Below the pieces are notes generated by a model, which saw only the letters and a list, made by a program, of their open reading frames with translations, made no database searches and was not told where the DNA came from. Both the position numbers and the translations under genes were made by a program. This document shows, piece after piece, positions 8,531 to 18,690 of a stretch of 64,000 nucleotides of DNA. This stretch comes from Thioclava marina (GTDB lineage Bacteria; Pseudomonadota; Alphaproteobacteria; Rhodobacterales; Rhodobacteraceae), in assembly GCF_002020135.1 (NCBI RefSeq), contig NZ_MPZS01000001.1, positions 558,001 through 622,000 of the forward strand, in the 5' to 3' direction. Numbering within the stretch: the stretch's first letter is position 1; each line of letters starts with the position of its first letter.

Positions 8531-9961
8531 ATGACCATTTCCTTCGACAACAGCTATGCCCGCCTGCCCGAGCGGTTTTTCGAGCGTCAGAACCCCGTGC
8601 CGGTAAAGGCCCCGGAACTGGTCGTGCTCAACCGGGATCTGGCGGCGCGGCTGGGGCTGGATGGGGATTGGCTGGAAAGTCCCGACGGTATCGCGATGCT
8701 GGCCGGGAATGCGCTGCCCGAGGGGGCGGAGCCGATCGCGCAGGCCTATGCGGGGCATCAGTTCGGAGGCTTCGTGCCGCGGCTGGGCGACGGTCGCGCG
8801 GTGATGCTGGGCGAGGTCGTGGCCCCTGATGGCGCGCGGTTCGATCTCCAATTGAAAGGTGCGGGGCGGACGGAGTTCTCGCGCGGACGTTCGGACGGGC
8901 GCGCCTGGATCGGGCCGGTCTTGCGCGAATATGTGCTCAGCGAGGCGATGGCGGCACTCGGCGTGCCCACGACGCGGGCGCTGGCGGCGTTGCGCACCGG
9001 CGAGACGGTGGTGCGCGAGGCCAGCGGGCGGCCGGGCGCGATCCTCGTGCGGGTGGCCGCGAGCCATATCCGCGTCGGCACCTTCCAGTATTTCGCCGCG
9101 CGCGACGACCTGGAAGGATTGGAAACGCTTCTCAACACCCTGATCGAGCGCCATTATCCGGAATGCGAGACGCCGCTGGAGGTGCTGCAGGCGGTTGCGG
9201 CGCGTCAGGCCGAGCTGGTCGCGCACTGGATGGCTCTGGGCTTCATTCACGGAGTGATGAATACCGACAATATGGCGCTCTCGGGCGAGACCATCGACTA
9301 TGGTCCTTGCGCCTTCATGGATCATTACCATCCGGGGCGGGTCTTTTCCTCGATCGACCAGTTCGGGCGATATGCCTATGCGCGCCAGCCGCAGATCGCG
9401 GTCTGGAACCTCGCGCAATTCGCCACCTGTCTGCTGCCCTTGATGGGAGAGCGCGAGGTCGCCGTGGAGGAGGCAAGCGCCGCGGTCGACAGTTTCATCG
9501 GGGTCTATCAGCGCGCGTGGCTGCGCCGGATGGGACGCAAGATCGGGATCGCGGAGGCCAGCGAAGAGGATCTGCCGCTGATCGAGGACCTGCTGGGCCG
9601 CATGGCGACCGAGAAGGCCGATTTCACACGTGTTTTCAGTGCCCTGCGGCGCGATCCTCAGACGGCGCGCGCCGAGTTCACCGAGCCCATGGCCTTCGAT
9701 CTGTGGCGCGAAACCTGGGAGGCCCGTATCGCGCGTGAGGCTGACCCGGCAGGCGTGATGGCCACCGAAAACCCGCTGCGCATTCCGCGCAATCACCGGG
9801 TCGAGGAGATGATCGCGGCGGCGATGGAGGGCGATGACGCGCCCCTGCACCGGCTTCTCGAAGCCCTCTCCGAACCTTTCGCGGAAGATACGCGTTATGG
9901 CGAATACGAGGCTGCGCCGCGCCCCGAGCAAAGGGTCCAGCGCACCTTCTGCGGCACATGA
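8531..9961 (+). CDS. selO: Protein adenylyltransferase SelO (YdiU/UPF0061 family)
   Basis: 476 residues from the ATG at 8531, after AAGGAGCTCCA. The sequence is diagnostic for the SelO pseudokinase family: LPERFFERQNP, AQAYAGHQFGGFVPRLGDGRA, DLQLKGAGRTEFSRGRSDGRA, LREYVLSEAMAALGVPTTRAL, ILVRVAASHIRVGTFQYFA, and the catalytic-loop/DFG-like region HGVMNTDNMALSGETIDYGP. SelO transfers AMP from ATP to Ser/Thr/Tyr of target proteins and is linked to redox homeostasis. Length fits the bacterial form. The C-terminus ends TFCGT, a Cys near the end like the selenocysteine/Cys position of other SelO proteins. Single gene, 26 bases ahead of the next. Confidence 0.95.
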   Translation: MTISFDNSYARLPERFFERQNPVPVKAPELVVLNRDLAARLGLDGDWLESPDGIAMLAGNALPEGAEPIAQAYAGHQFGGFVPRLGDGRAVMLGEVVAPDGARFDLQLKGAGRTEFSRGRSDGRAWIGPVLREYVLSEAMAALGVPTTRALAALRTGETVVREASGRPGAILVRVAASHIRVGTFQYFAARDDLEGLETLLNTLIERHYPECETPLEVLQAVAARQAELVAHWMALGFIHGVMNTDNMALSGETIDYGPCAFMDHYHPGRVFSSIDQFGRYAYARQPQIAVWNLAQFATCLLPLMGEREVAVEEASAAVDSFIGVYQRAWLRRMGRKIGIAEASEEDLPLIEDLLGRMATEKADFTRVFSALRRDPQTARAEFTEPMAFDLWRETWEARIAREADPAGVMATENPLRIPRNHRVEEMIAAAMEGDDAPLHRLLEALSEPFAEDTRYGEYEAAPRPEQRVQRTFCGT

Positions 9962-9987
9962 GCTTCGCGAGTTAAGGCATTGAAAAA

Positions 9988-10704
9988 ATGACGGTTCGGA
10001 TCGCCTCCTACAATCTTCATAAATGCGTGGGCACTGACCGGCGGCATGATCCCGAACGCGTCGTCGCGGTGATCAACGCGCTGCAGGCCGACGTGATCGC
10101 CTTGCAGGAGGTCGACAAGCGGATGGGCGCACGGCCCGCCGCGCTGCCGCAGAAGCTGATCGAGGCCGAGACCGATTTCGTCCGCCATGATATGCCGCGC
10201 ACCGGGCCGGACAGTCTGGGCTGGCACGGGCAGGTCGTTCTGGTGCGACGCGGCTCGAAGGTGCTCGATGTGGAGCCGATCACCCTGCCGGGACTCGAGC
10301 CGCGCGGGGCGCTGGCGGTCAATATCGTGCCCGACAGCGGCGCGCCCTTCCTGCTGGTGGCCGCGCATCTGGGGCTGCGCCGGATGGACCGGCGCGCACA
10401 ATGGTCACGCATCGCCCGCGCGATGCAGGACGCGAACCCCCATCCCGCCCTAGCGATCGGCGATTTCAACGAATGGCGCGCCAAGCACGGATTCGAGGCG
10501 CTGACCGGGTTTCACATCCATGAGCCGGGCGCCACCTACCCCTCGCGCGCGCCGGTTGGGCGCCTCGACCGCATCGTCACGAGTCCCGGGTTGCGGGTGG
10601 TGCGCAAGGGCGTGCTCGACACGCCGGTGGCGCGCATTGCCTCGGATCACCTGCCGATCTGGGCCGATATCGGCGGGATCCGCCATCGTCCGCTATCGGA
10701 GTGA
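9988..10704 (+). CDS. Endonuclease/exonuclease/phosphatase family hydrolase
   Basis: 238 residues. The EEP fold motifs are present in order: RIASYNLHKCVG (metal-site Asn), DVIALQEVDKR (catalytic Glu), HLGLRRMDRRAQ, AIGDFNEWRAKHG (catalytic DFN), GRLDRIVTS and the final SDHLPIWADI (catalytic Asp-His pair). Such proteins hydrolyse phosphodiesters, from nucleic acids to phospholipid head groups; in gene neighbourhoods they often sit with phospholipase D-like proteins, but none is here. No signal peptide. It lies between selO and the EamA transporter and could share their transcript. Confidence 0.9.
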   Translation: MTVRIASYNLHKCVGTDRRHDPERVVAVINALQADVIALQEVDKRMGARPAALPQKLIEAETDFVRHDMPRTGPDSLGWHGQVVLVRRGSKVLDVEPITLPGLEPRGALAVNIVPDSGAPFLLVAAHLGLRRMDRRAQWSRIARAMQDANPHPALAIGDFNEWRAKHGFEALTGFHIHEPGATYPSRAPVGRLDRIVTSPGLRVVRKGVLDTPVARIASDHLPIWADIGGIRHRPLSE

Positions 10705-10767
10705 GCGCGCTTGCCCTGTCCCGCCCACACGGCTAGAGGGGTTTGACCATCCGGTCAGAGGGCGATC

Positions 10768-11643
10768 ATGGACAATCTGCGCGAGAACTTTCACGGCTCC
10801 TTGCTGATGGTCGCTGCCATGGCGGGCTTTGCGCTGGAGGACATGTTCATCAAGGCGATGGGCGCGCGGCTGCCGGTGGGCGAGGTACTGGCGCTTCTGG
10901 GCGCGGGTGGCGCGCTGATCTTCGGCGCAATCGCGCTCTGGCGCGGCGATCGGCTGATTTCGCGCGACCTGCTCGCGGGGCCGGTGCTGTTGCGCAATGC
11001 GGGCGAGATCCTCGGCACTATCTGTTTCGTCTCGGCGGTGATCTTCACCCCTCTCGCCCAGGCCTCGGCGATATTGCAGGCCACACCGCTTGCCGTGACG
11101 CTCGGCGCGGCACTGTTTCTGGGCGAGACCGTCGGCTGGCGGCGCTGGTCGGCGATCCTGATCGGCTTTGCGGGCGTGTTGATCGTGATCCGGCCCGGCA
11201 CGGAGGGCTTCTCCGTCCTCTCGCTTCTGGCCGTGGTCGCGGTGGTGGGGCTTGCGGTGCGCGATCTGGCGACGCGCCGCGTGCCGCGCGCGATCACCTC
11301 GATGCAGCTTGCGACCTACGGGTTCGGCGTTCTGGTGCCTGCGGGTGTCGCGATCGGCCTGGTCACGCCCGAGCCGGTGCTGATGCCGAGCCTGGCCGAA
11401 TGGGGGATGATCGCGGGCGCGCTGATCGTGGGGCCTCTGGGCTATTACGCGCTGATCGCGGCAATGCGGATCGGCGAGGTCTCGGTGATCACGCCGTTTC
11501 GCTACACGCGCCTGATCTTCGCGATGGCGATCAGCTGGGCGGTCTTTTCCGAGCCGCCGGACCGCTGGACGCTGATCGGCGGCGCGGTGATCGTCGCGTC
11601 GGGGCTCTATACGCTATGGCGGCAAGCCAGGTTGCGTCGCTAA
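10768..11643 (+). CDS. DMT superfamily (EamA) transporter
   Basis: 291 residues with ten predicted hydrophobic segments in two EamA repeats. The first repeat starts LLMVAAMAGFALEDMFIKAMG and includes ILQATPLAVTLGAALFLGETVGWRRWSAILIGFAGVLIVIRP; the second contains VSVITPFRYTRLIFAMAISWAVFSEPPDRWTLIGGAVIVASGLY. The two conserved ends (GE..GWRRW..I and SEPPDRWTLIGGAVI) are typical of inner-membrane drug/metabolite exporters. Substrate cannot be read from sequence. It ends about 100 bases before enolase, which has its own GAGGAG ribosome site. Confidence 0.9.
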   Translation: MDNLRENFHGSLLMVAAMAGFALEDMFIKAMGARLPVGEVLALLGAGGALIFGAIALWRGDRLISRDLLAGPVLLRNAGEILGTICFVSAVIFTPLAQASAILQATPLAVTLGAALFLGETVGWRRWSAILIGFAGVLIVIRPGTEGFSVLSLLAVVAVVGLAVRDLATRRVPRAITSMQLATYGFGVLVPAGVAIGLVTPEPVLMPSLAEWGMIAGALIVGPLGYYALIAAMRIGEVSVITPFRYTRLIFAMAISWAVFSEPPDRWTLIGGAVIVASGLYTLWRQARLRR

Positions 11644-13020
<1,377 letters not shown>

Positions 13021-13050
13021 TCTCGCCCGACGTCGCTTTGCTTCGACTTG

Positions 13051-13073
13051 GTCGAAATATCCCCGCCGGAGGC
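13051..13073 (-). repeat. Truncated copy of the intergenic repeat arm
   Basis: GTCGAAATATCCCCGCCGGAGGC matches, in the reverse orientation, the GCCTCCGGCGGAGATATTT arm of the repeat family (compare 27982, 32840 and 58885-58905), but the ATCAAGAAGAAG half is missing. It sits between the eno stop and the eno terminator. Confidence 0.55.
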
Positions 13074-13074
13074 A

Positions 13075-13099
13075 CCCCGCCCCGGCGGGGTTTTCTTTT
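13075..13099 (+). terminator. Rho-independent terminator of eno
   Basis: CCCCGCC at 13075-13081 pairs with GGCGGGG at 13084-13090, directly followed by TTTTCTTTT. It lies 55 bases after the enolase stop. Confidence 0.8.
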
Positions 13100-13239
13100 G
13101 CGCCCCGCCCGGAACAGCCGCGAAGCGGCCCGGGCAGCGCCCGACCGCCCCCTCGGTCGGGCCCCGCCCTCCGTCAGGGATGACGACGATGGCAGGCGCA
13201 GCGATTGCACCCGCGCGCGATCCGGGTCAGTCTCGGGCC

Positions 13240-13920
13240 ATGATTGAGGCTCTTATCTTCGATGTGTTCGGCACCTGTGTCGACTGGCGCAGCGCCATTG
13301 CGCGCGAGGTGGCGGCCGTGCTGCCAGAGGTGGACGCGCTGGCTTTCGCCGATGCTTGGCGCGGAGAATACGACCCGGCCATGGCGCGCATTCGCGAGGG
13401 CGGGCGGGGCTATGTCGCGCTTGATGACCTGCACCGCGAAAACCTCCACCAGGTGGCCGCGCGCTTCGGGGTCGCGGCTCCCGACGACCTTTCCCACGCC
13501 TGGGAGCGGCTCGATCCCTGGCCCGACACCTTGGCGGGACTGAGTGCGTTGAAAAGCCAGGCGATCATCGCGCCCTGCTCGAACGGGTCGATCGCGCTGA
13601 TGACCCGGCTTGCGCGTCATGCGGGGCTGCCCTGGGATTGCATCCTCGGTGCGGATCTGGCGCGCGATTACAAGCCCAAACCCGAGGTCTACCTGGCAAG
13701 TTGCGCCGCGCTGCGCCTGCCCCCCGAGGCAGTGATGATGGTGGCGGCCCATAACAGCGACCTGGCGGCGGCGCGCGCCTTGGGGCTGAAAACCGCGTTC
13801 ATCCCGCGCGTCACCGAATACGGGCCCGACCAGCGTCGCGATCTCGGGCCGGAGGCCGATTGGGACGTGATCGCACCGGATTTTCTTGCACTGGCAAAGA
13901 CGCTCGCGCATGGAGGCTGA
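13240..13920 (+). CDS. Haloacid dehalogenase, type II (HAD superfamily)
   Basis: 226 residues from the ATG at 13240; the frame continues upstream through the enolase terminator and cannot be coding there. Motif I is LIFDVFGTCVDWRSA (nucleophile Asp), followed by the cap domain, motif II in APCSNGSIALM, the lysine in ARDYKPKPEVYLAS, and motif IV in VAAHNSDLAAARALG. FDVFGTxVDWR and AHNSDLxAA are typical of L-2-haloacid dehalogenases, which hydrolyse the C-halogen bond of 2-haloalkanoates, though many relatives are general phosphatases. Its stop overlaps the next gene by 11 bases. Confidence 0.88.
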   Translation: MIEALIFDVFGTCVDWRSAIAREVAAVLPEVDALAFADAWRGEYDPAMARIREGGRGYVALDDLHRENLHQVAARFGVAAPDDLSHAWERLDPWPDTLAGLSALKSQAIIAPCSNGSIALMTRLARHAGLPWDCILGADLARDYKPKPEVYLASCAALRLPPEAVMMVAAHNSDLAAARALGLKTAFIPRVTEYGPDQRRDLGPEADWDVIAPDFLALAKTLAHGG

Positions 13921-14335
13921 GGCGATCATCGAAGCTCTCGGGCTTGAGCCGCATCCCGAGGGCGGGCATTACCGCCAGACATGGGCGGCCGAGGCCGCAC
14001 CGGGGGAGCGTCCCGCGGGCACCTGTATCTATTTCCTGCTCAAGGCGGGCGAGAACAGCCATTGGCACCGGGTCGATGCAGCGGAAATCTGGCATTTCCA
14101 CGCGGGCGCGCCGCTGACGCTAAGCGTCGCCAGCGCCGACACCGGGCTCAAGCAGGATCTGCTCCTTGGCCCCGATGTGCTGGCAGGCCAGCGCCCGCAA
14201 GCGATCGTGCCGGCGCATCATTGGCAATCGGCGCGTTCCTTGGGCGACTGGACGCTGGTCAGCTGCACCGTCTCGCCGGGATTTCGCTTCGAGGGGTTCG
14301 AGCTGGCCGCGCCCGGCTTCGACATCCCGCACTGA
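13910..14335 (+). CDS. Cupin family protein (DUF985)
   Basis: 141 residues. The ATG at 13910 lies inside the end of the HAD gene, so translation is probably coupled. The text IIEALGLEPHPEGGHYRQTW, FLLKAGENSHWHRVDAAEIWHFHAG and VPAHHWQSARSLGDWTLVSCTVSPGFRFEGFEL is the DUF985 cupin pattern (YML079-like), a small double-stranded beta-helix with His ligands in SHWHRVDAAEIWH. The biochemical role of this family is not established. Soluble, cytoplasmic. Confidence 0.9.
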   Translation: MEAEAIIEALGLEPHPEGGHYRQTWAAEAAPGERPAGTCIYFLLKAGENSHWHRVDAAEIWHFHAGAPLTLSVASADTGLKQDLLLGPDVLAGQRPQAIVPAHHWQSARSLGDWTLVSCTVSPGFRFEGFELAAPGFDIPH

Positions 14336-14372
14336 GGTGCCAACCCTGCAGCCGACCGTGTCCCGCTGCCGT

Positions 14373-14621
14373 TCAAATGTCGCGGGCCAGACGCTGCATG
14401 ATGATCGAGGACATCTTGAACGCCAGCGGGCCGACGCCAAGCGACAGGATAAAGGCAACCGGCCAGGCGGTCAGGTAATGGTGCATCCAGATCGCCATCC
14501 ATCCCTCGGGAAAGCCCAGTGGCATGACAGAGAAAAGAAAGGTCATCATGAAGGCCATCATGCAGGAGATGAGGAGCTGGGCGAGAAGGATCATGCGCTT
14601 TGCGCGCTGCGAGTCAGTCAT
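14373..14621 (-). CDS. DUF2798 family small membrane protein
   Basis: 82 residues with two transmembrane segments, LAQLLISCMMAFMMTFLFSVMP and YLTAWPVAFILSLGVGPLAF. The pattern (K)R......SxxMxxxMT......G...W...W...W..A...A...GP.A is the DUF2798 family. Function unknown. It is the only gene on the minus strand between the cupin gene and the next minus-strand membrane protein 183 bases upstream. Confidence 0.82.
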   Translation of the reverse strand: MTDSQRAKRMILLAQLLISCMMAFMMTFLFSVMPLGFPEGWMAIWMHHYLTAWPVAFILSLGVGPLAFKMSSIIMQRLARDI

Positions 14622-14804
14622 GGGTATCGGCTCTCGGTCTGAAACGGGCTGCGCCCGGGTTGATCGTAAGCCGTGGGTTCGAAAATCGACTAGCTCCCGC
14701 GGGGATCGCGGTGACCGGGGTAACCAACCGGTCGCACGTTTCTCGGCCTGACCGGATTAGCCCGCCGACCTGCGCCGGTCAATCTTCCCTATGCCTGTCG
14801 GCGG

Positions 14805-15251
14805 TCATCTGCCCCCGGTGCGGAACCATGCCGCCAGACTGTCCAGCCAGCTGACCGGTGGCCACCAGAGTATGGCAAGCACGATCACGCCCCCCACCAG
14901 CCCAACGGCCAGCGCCAGTTCGCGGCGGTGGCAGAGCGTGCGCGCAGCCGCCGACCAGAGCAGGTTGCGGATCACCGGCCAGTGCAGCCAGATATGCCAG
15001 ACCCCGGCCCCGATGAAGAGAAGCCCCATTGACAGGTGCAAAAGCTCCCATTGCGTGCGCCCGAGACCAAGCAGAGACCAGTCGAGTTCGCGGGCAAGAC
15101 GGCCTGCGGGGGCGACGGTCACGGCCAGCCCCGAAACGACCATGACAAGGAAGCTGAGCCCTACGAGGAACACCGCCGCCGCGCGGGACGAGAACGGCGC
15201 CTGCTTGCGGGCGGCGGGGGTCGGGCAAGGGTCTTGATCGGAATGGGACAT
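14805..15251 (-). CDS. DUF4405-like membrane protein (cytochrome b561-type helices)
   Basis: 148 residues from the ATG at 15251 (MSHSDQDPCPT); an upstream start at 15290 adds a non-hydrophobic stretch. Three hydrophobic segments: AAAVFLVGLSFLVMVVSGLAVTVAP, LHLSMGLLFIGAGVWHIWLHW and LALAVGLVGGVIVLAILWW. The middle one carries the spaced histidines ELLHLSMG...VWHIWLHWPVI seen in DUF4405 proteins, which may bind heme. Cys residues occur in the soluble parts (DPCP, TLCH). Role unknown. No partner dehydrogenase gene is adjacent. Confidence 0.75.
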   Translation of the reverse strand: MSHSDQDPCPTPAARKQAPFSSRAAAVFLVGLSFLVMVVSGLAVTVAPAGRLARELDWSLLGLGRTQWELLHLSMGLLFIGAGVWHIWLHWPVIRNLLWSAAARTLCHRRELALAVGLVGGVIVLAILWWPPVSWLDSLAAWFRTGGR

Positions 15252-15335
15252 GACGCGGCTCCGAGAGATTTCGCGCCAGATTAGGCACATCCGGGGAAAG
15301 AAACCATGATCGCGGTCAAATCCGCCGCTTCCCGG

Positions 15336-15374
15336 TCAGACCACCCAGTCAGGCCACCCAGTCGGTCCGCTCAG
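15336..15374. repeat. Three tandem 13-bp units at the end of anmK
   Basis: TCAGACCACCCAG (15336-15348), TCAGGCCACCCAG (15349-15361) and TCGGTCCGCTCAG (15362-15374). The third unit covers the anmK stop codon. The units decay from first to third, as in a small slippage-born repeat. Confidence 0.55.
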
Positions 15375-16480
15375 TCGGGCTGCGAGATCTTACCCCCGCC
15401 GATCAGCGCCGCGACCCCGGTCGTCGAAGGCCCGGAGGTCGGCATCCCGCGCGCCACGCGCACCGCGAGATAGGCGAAAGCCTGCGCTTCGAGCATGTCC
15501 CCGTCGAGCCCGATATCCTCGACCGGCTGGACCGGGCAGTTGATCCGCGATTGAAGCGCCACCATCAGCGCCTGATTGAGCCGCCCGCCACCGGTTACGT
15601 AAATCGCGGCGGGGGGCGCGGGGTAATGCTCCCCCCCGCGCGCCACGGCGGCGGCGGCACAGGCCGTCAGCGTCGCGGCCGCATCGGCGTCATCGAGCGC
15701 GCTCACCAGCGTCAGAATGTCGTGGAAATCGTTTCGGTCGAGCGATTTGGGTGGCATACGCAGGAAGAACGGATGGCCGAGGAAGGTCTCGAGCACGCCC
15801 TCGTCCACCTGCCCCTGAAGCGCAAGCTCGCCCCCGGCGTCGAATTCTCCCTTCAGCCGCAACCGGATCAGGTCGTTGATCGGCGCATTCGCGGGGCCTG
15901 TATCGAAGGCCAGCACCGCGCCCGGCACCTCCGCGCTCGGCTGGCGGGGATCGATCCAGCTCACATTGCCGACGCCGCCGAGATTGAGAAACACCACCGG
16001 CGCCTCGAGCCCCGCATGCTTTGCGCAGGCGAAATGGAAAAACGGCGCAAGCGGCGCGCCCTGCCCGCCCATCTCGACATCCATCGAGCGGAAGTCCCAC
16101 ACCACCGGTTTGCCCAGAACCTCGGCCAGCACCGTGCCGTCGCCCGCCTGATGGGTGCGGCGCGGGCCTTGGCGCCCCTCGGGATCATGCGCGAGCGTCT
16201 GTCCGTGAAAGCCGATCAGACGCGCCTCGCCCAGCCCGCTGAGAAGCTCGGCATGGGCGGTCTCGACCACCTCGGCCGCCTCATCGACCCCGGCCTCGCC
16301 CGGCCAGCGGCCAAGCGCTGCGTGAAGGGCTGCGCGTTCGCTTTCTGTATAGGGGCGGTAATCGGAGCGGCCGAAATCGAGGATCCGCGCCCCATCGGTC
16401 AGCACGAGCGCCGCATCCACACCGTCCAGAGACGTGCCCGACATGGCACCTGCTGCCCAGACCGGCCCGGATTTCAACAT
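15371..16480 (-). CDS. anmK: Anhydro-N-acetylmuramic acid kinase
   Basis: 369 residues from the ATG at 16480 ([26 protein letters not shown]). The [10 protein letters not shown] phosphate loop, the [16 protein letters not shown] segment, [29 protein letters not shown] and the late [13 protein letters not shown] identify AnmK. It converts 1,6-anhydro-MurNAc from cell-wall turnover to MurNAc-6-phosphate in the cytoplasm. It is divergent from tyrS, with 59 bases between the starts, the arrangement commonly seen in Rhodobacterales. Confidence 0.96.
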   Translation of the reverse strand: MLKSGPVWAAGAMSGTSLDGVDAALVLTDGARILDFGRSDYRPYTESERAALHAALGRWPGEAGVDEAAEVVETAHAELLSGLGEARLIGFHGQTLAHDPEGRQGPRRTHQAGDGTVLAEVLGKPVVWDFRSMDVEMGGQGAPLAPFFHFACAKHAGLEAPVVFLNLGGVGNVSWIDPRQPSAEVPGAVLAFDTGPANAPINDLIRLRLKGEFDAGGELALQGQVDEGVLETFLGHPFFLRMPPKSLDRNDFHDILTLVSALDDADAAATLTACAAAAVARGGEHYPAPPAAIYVTGGGRLNQALMVALQSRINCPVQPVEDIGLDGDMLEAQAFAYLAVRVARGMPTSGPSTTGVAALIGGGKISQPD

Positions 16481-16539
16481 GGCTTCCCTCTCGCCGCCTG
16501 TCCCGATATATGCACGTGCAGCGAAAAGGAACAAGCACG

Positions 16540-17787
16540 ATGACCTACCATCCGAAATCAGACTTCATGCGCGTGATGATCGAGCGGGGCTTTCTGGCCG
16601 ACTGCACCGATTATCAGGGGCTGGACGAGGCTTTGGTCAAAGGCACCGTGCCGGGCTATATCGGCTTCGACGCGACGGCGAAATCGCTGCACGTGGGCTC
16701 GCTGATCCAGATCATGATGCTGCGCTGGCTGCAAAAGACCGGCCACCAGCCGATCACGCTGATGGGCGGCGGCACGACGAAGGTGGGTGACCCCTCCTTC
16801 CGCGCCGACGAACGCCCGCTGCTGACGCCCGATCAGATCGACGACAATATAGCGGGCATCAAGCAGGTCTTCGCGAAATACCTCGATTACGAGGCCGAGA
16901 CGCCGGCGCTGATGCTCAACAATGCCGAATGGCTCGACGGGCTGAACTACCTCGATTTCCTGCGCGATATCGGGCGGCATTTCTCGGTCAACCGGATGCT
17001 GTCGTTCGAGAGCGTGAAATCGCGTCTCGACCGCGAGCAGAGCCTCAGCTTCCTCGAATTCAACTACATGATCCTGCAGGCCTATGACTTCCTGGAGCTG
17101 AACCGCCGTTATGGCTGCCTCCTGCAGATGGGCGGCTCGGATCAGTGGGGCAATATCGTCAACGGGATTGATCTCACGCGCCGCGTTCTCGATCAGGAAA
17201 TCTTCGGCCTGACCTCGCCGCTTCTGACCACCTCGGACGGCAAGAAGATGGGTAAATCGGCGAGCGGGGCGATCTGGCTCAACGAGGACATGCTGTCCTC
17301 CTACGAGTTCTGGCAGTTCTGGCGCAACACGACCGATGCCGATGTGGGCCGCTTCCTCAAGCTCTATACCGAGCTGCCCATCGAGGAATGCGACCGCCTC
17401 GGCGCGCTCGAGGGCTCGGAGATCAACGACGCCAAGATCATCCTCGCCAACGAGGTCACGGCGCTGTGCCACGGCCGCGCAGCGGCCGAGGCGGCCGAGG
17501 CCACCGCGCGCGAGGTCTTCGAGAAAGGTGGCGTGGGCGATGACCTGCCCACCCTGACCCTCGATGCGGGCGAACTCGGCGAGGGCATCTCGCTTGCGCA
17601 ACTCGTCGTGCGCTCGGGGCTCGCGAAATCGGGCAAGGACGGCAAGCGCCTGATCGCGGAAGGCGGGCTCAAGGTCGATGACGAGACCTGCACCGATGCG
17701 GGCCGCATGTTCGCCGCCGCCGACCTGGCGAAACCGGTGAAGCTCTCCGCCGGCAAGAAACGCCACGCGCTGGTCGAGCTCGGCTGA
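16540..17787 (+). CDS. tyrS: Tyrosyl-tRNA synthetase
   Basis: 415 residues from the ATG at 16540, after AAAAGGAACAAGCACG. Class I synthetase signatures: HIGH-like [17 protein letters not shown], tyrosine-pocket text [16 protein letters not shown] and the KMSKS variant [15 protein letters not shown]. The C-terminal ~70 residues ([33 protein letters not shown]) form the S4 RNA-binding domain. It charges tRNA-Tyr. A repeat/hairpin block follows directly. Confidence 0.97.
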   Translation: MTYHPKSDFMRVMIERGFLADCTDYQGLDEALVKGTVPGYIGFDATAKSLHVGSLIQIMMLRWLQKTGHQPITLMGGGTTKVGDPSFRADERPLLTPDQIDDNIAGIKQVFAKYLDYEAETPALMLNNAEWLDGLNYLDFLRDIGRHFSVNRMLSFESVKSRLDREQSLSFLEFNYMILQAYDFLELNRRYGCLLQMGGSDQWGNIVNGIDLTRRVLDQEIFGLTSPLLTTSDGKKMGKSASGAIWLNEDMLSSYEFWQFWRNTTDADVGRFLKLYTELPIEECDRLGALEGSEINDAKIILANEVTALCHGRAAAEAAEATAREVFEKGGVGDDLPTLTLDAGELGEGISLAQLVVRSGLAKSGKDGKRLIAEGGLKVDDETCTDAGRMFAAADLAKPVKLSAGKKRHALVELG

Positions 17788-17861
17788 GACCCGCGCCCAA
17801 CCCGGGCGTCACATCCAAACACCTGCGCGCCGCCACCACTCCGGGGGCGCGCAAACACCTC

Positions 17862-17927
17862 TCCCCCTTCTTCTTGATGAAAATATCTCGGGGGTGAATG
17901 GCGCAGCCAGAGGGGGCAGCGCCCCCT
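17862..17927 (-). repeat. ATCAAGAAGAAG-type intergenic repeat, copy 2, with GC hairpin
   Basis: CCCCCTTCTTCTTGATGAAAATATC (reverse orientation), then GGGGGTGAATGGCGCAGCCAG and the hairpin GGGGGCAGCGCCCCC at 17912-17926. The same right-hand extension (GGTGAATTGGCGCAGCCAAGAGGGGCAGCGCCCC) is present in the copy at 28.05 kb. It lies between the convergent tyrS and alaX stops. Confidence 0.75.
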
Positions 17928-17943
17928 GCCCGGTCCCCGGCCC

Positions 17944-18690
17944 TCAGGCCAGATGCAGATGGACCCGCCGGTTGAGCTTGCCCTTCTTCTCGATCTTGCC
18001 GATCTTGAGCGGCCCGATCTCGCGGGTCGAGGCGACATGGGTGCCGCCGCAGGGCTGAAGGTCGATACGATCCGCCCCCTCGCCGATCGCGATCAGCCGC
18101 ACCCAGCCCTGACCCGTCGGCGGGGCGACCGACATCGTCTTCACCAGTTCGGGCCGAGCCTCAAGTTCCTCGTCGGTGATCCATTGTTCGGTAACCTTGA
18201 GGTCGCGCGCCACCCAGTCGTTGAGCTGGCGCTCGATCGCCTCGAGATCCTCGGGCTTCTCGGGCATATCGAAATCGAGCCGTCCCTTTTCCGCGCCGAT
18301 CTGCCCGCCCGTCACCGGCAGCGGGATCGCGACCGAGAGAAGGTGTAGCGCGGTGTGGACGCGCATGTGACGGTGACGTCGCTCCCAGTCGATCTCCTGA
18401 CGCACCAGCTTCCCGACGGGCGGCAGGGGCTGCGGTTCGGCGGGCACGAGGATCACCGCCCCCGGCGCGCCCGGCTCGGCCTTCACGGCCGTGGCGATCT
18501 CGATTTCACCGCCCTCCCAGCGCAACCGTCCACTATCGCCGGGCTGGCCGCCGCCGGTGGGATAGAAGATCGAATCCGCGCAATAGATGCCGCCTTCCTC
18601 GGTCAGCCCCGTCACGCGAGTCTCGAGGTCACGCGCATAGGGGTGAACCCGGAAACTTTGCGCCTCGGGCATCTCAACGATCTCCTCCAT
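17944..18690 (-). CDS. Alanyl-tRNA editing protein (AlaX type)
   Basis: 248 residues from the ATG at 18690, chosen because GGAGG lies 5 bases upstream; ATGs at 18702 and 18672 are alternatives. The enzyme hydrolyses mischarged Ser/Gly-tRNA-Ala in trans. Evidence: FYPTGGGQPGDSGRL, the zinc ligands in RVHTALHLLSVAI (HxxxH) and PCGGTHVASTREIG (CxxxH), and the closing KIEKKGKLNRRVHL, all as in the AlaRS second-additional-domain family. The start lies inside the end of the MscS-like gene, so it is the last gene of the trgA-trgB-cysK-mscS run. Confidence 0.93.
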   Translation of the reverse strand: MEEIVEMPEAQSFRVHPYARDLETRVTGLTEEGGIYCADSIFYPTGGGQPGDSGRLRWEGGEIEIATAVKAEPGAPGAVILVPAEPQPLPPVGKLVRQEIDWERRHRHMRVHTALHLLSVAIPLPVTGGQIGAEKGRLDFDMPEKPEDLEAIERQLNDWVARDLKVTEQWITDEELEARPELVKTMSVAPPTGQGWVRLIAIGEGADRIDLQPCGGTHVASTREIGPLKIGKIEKKGKLNRRVHLHLA

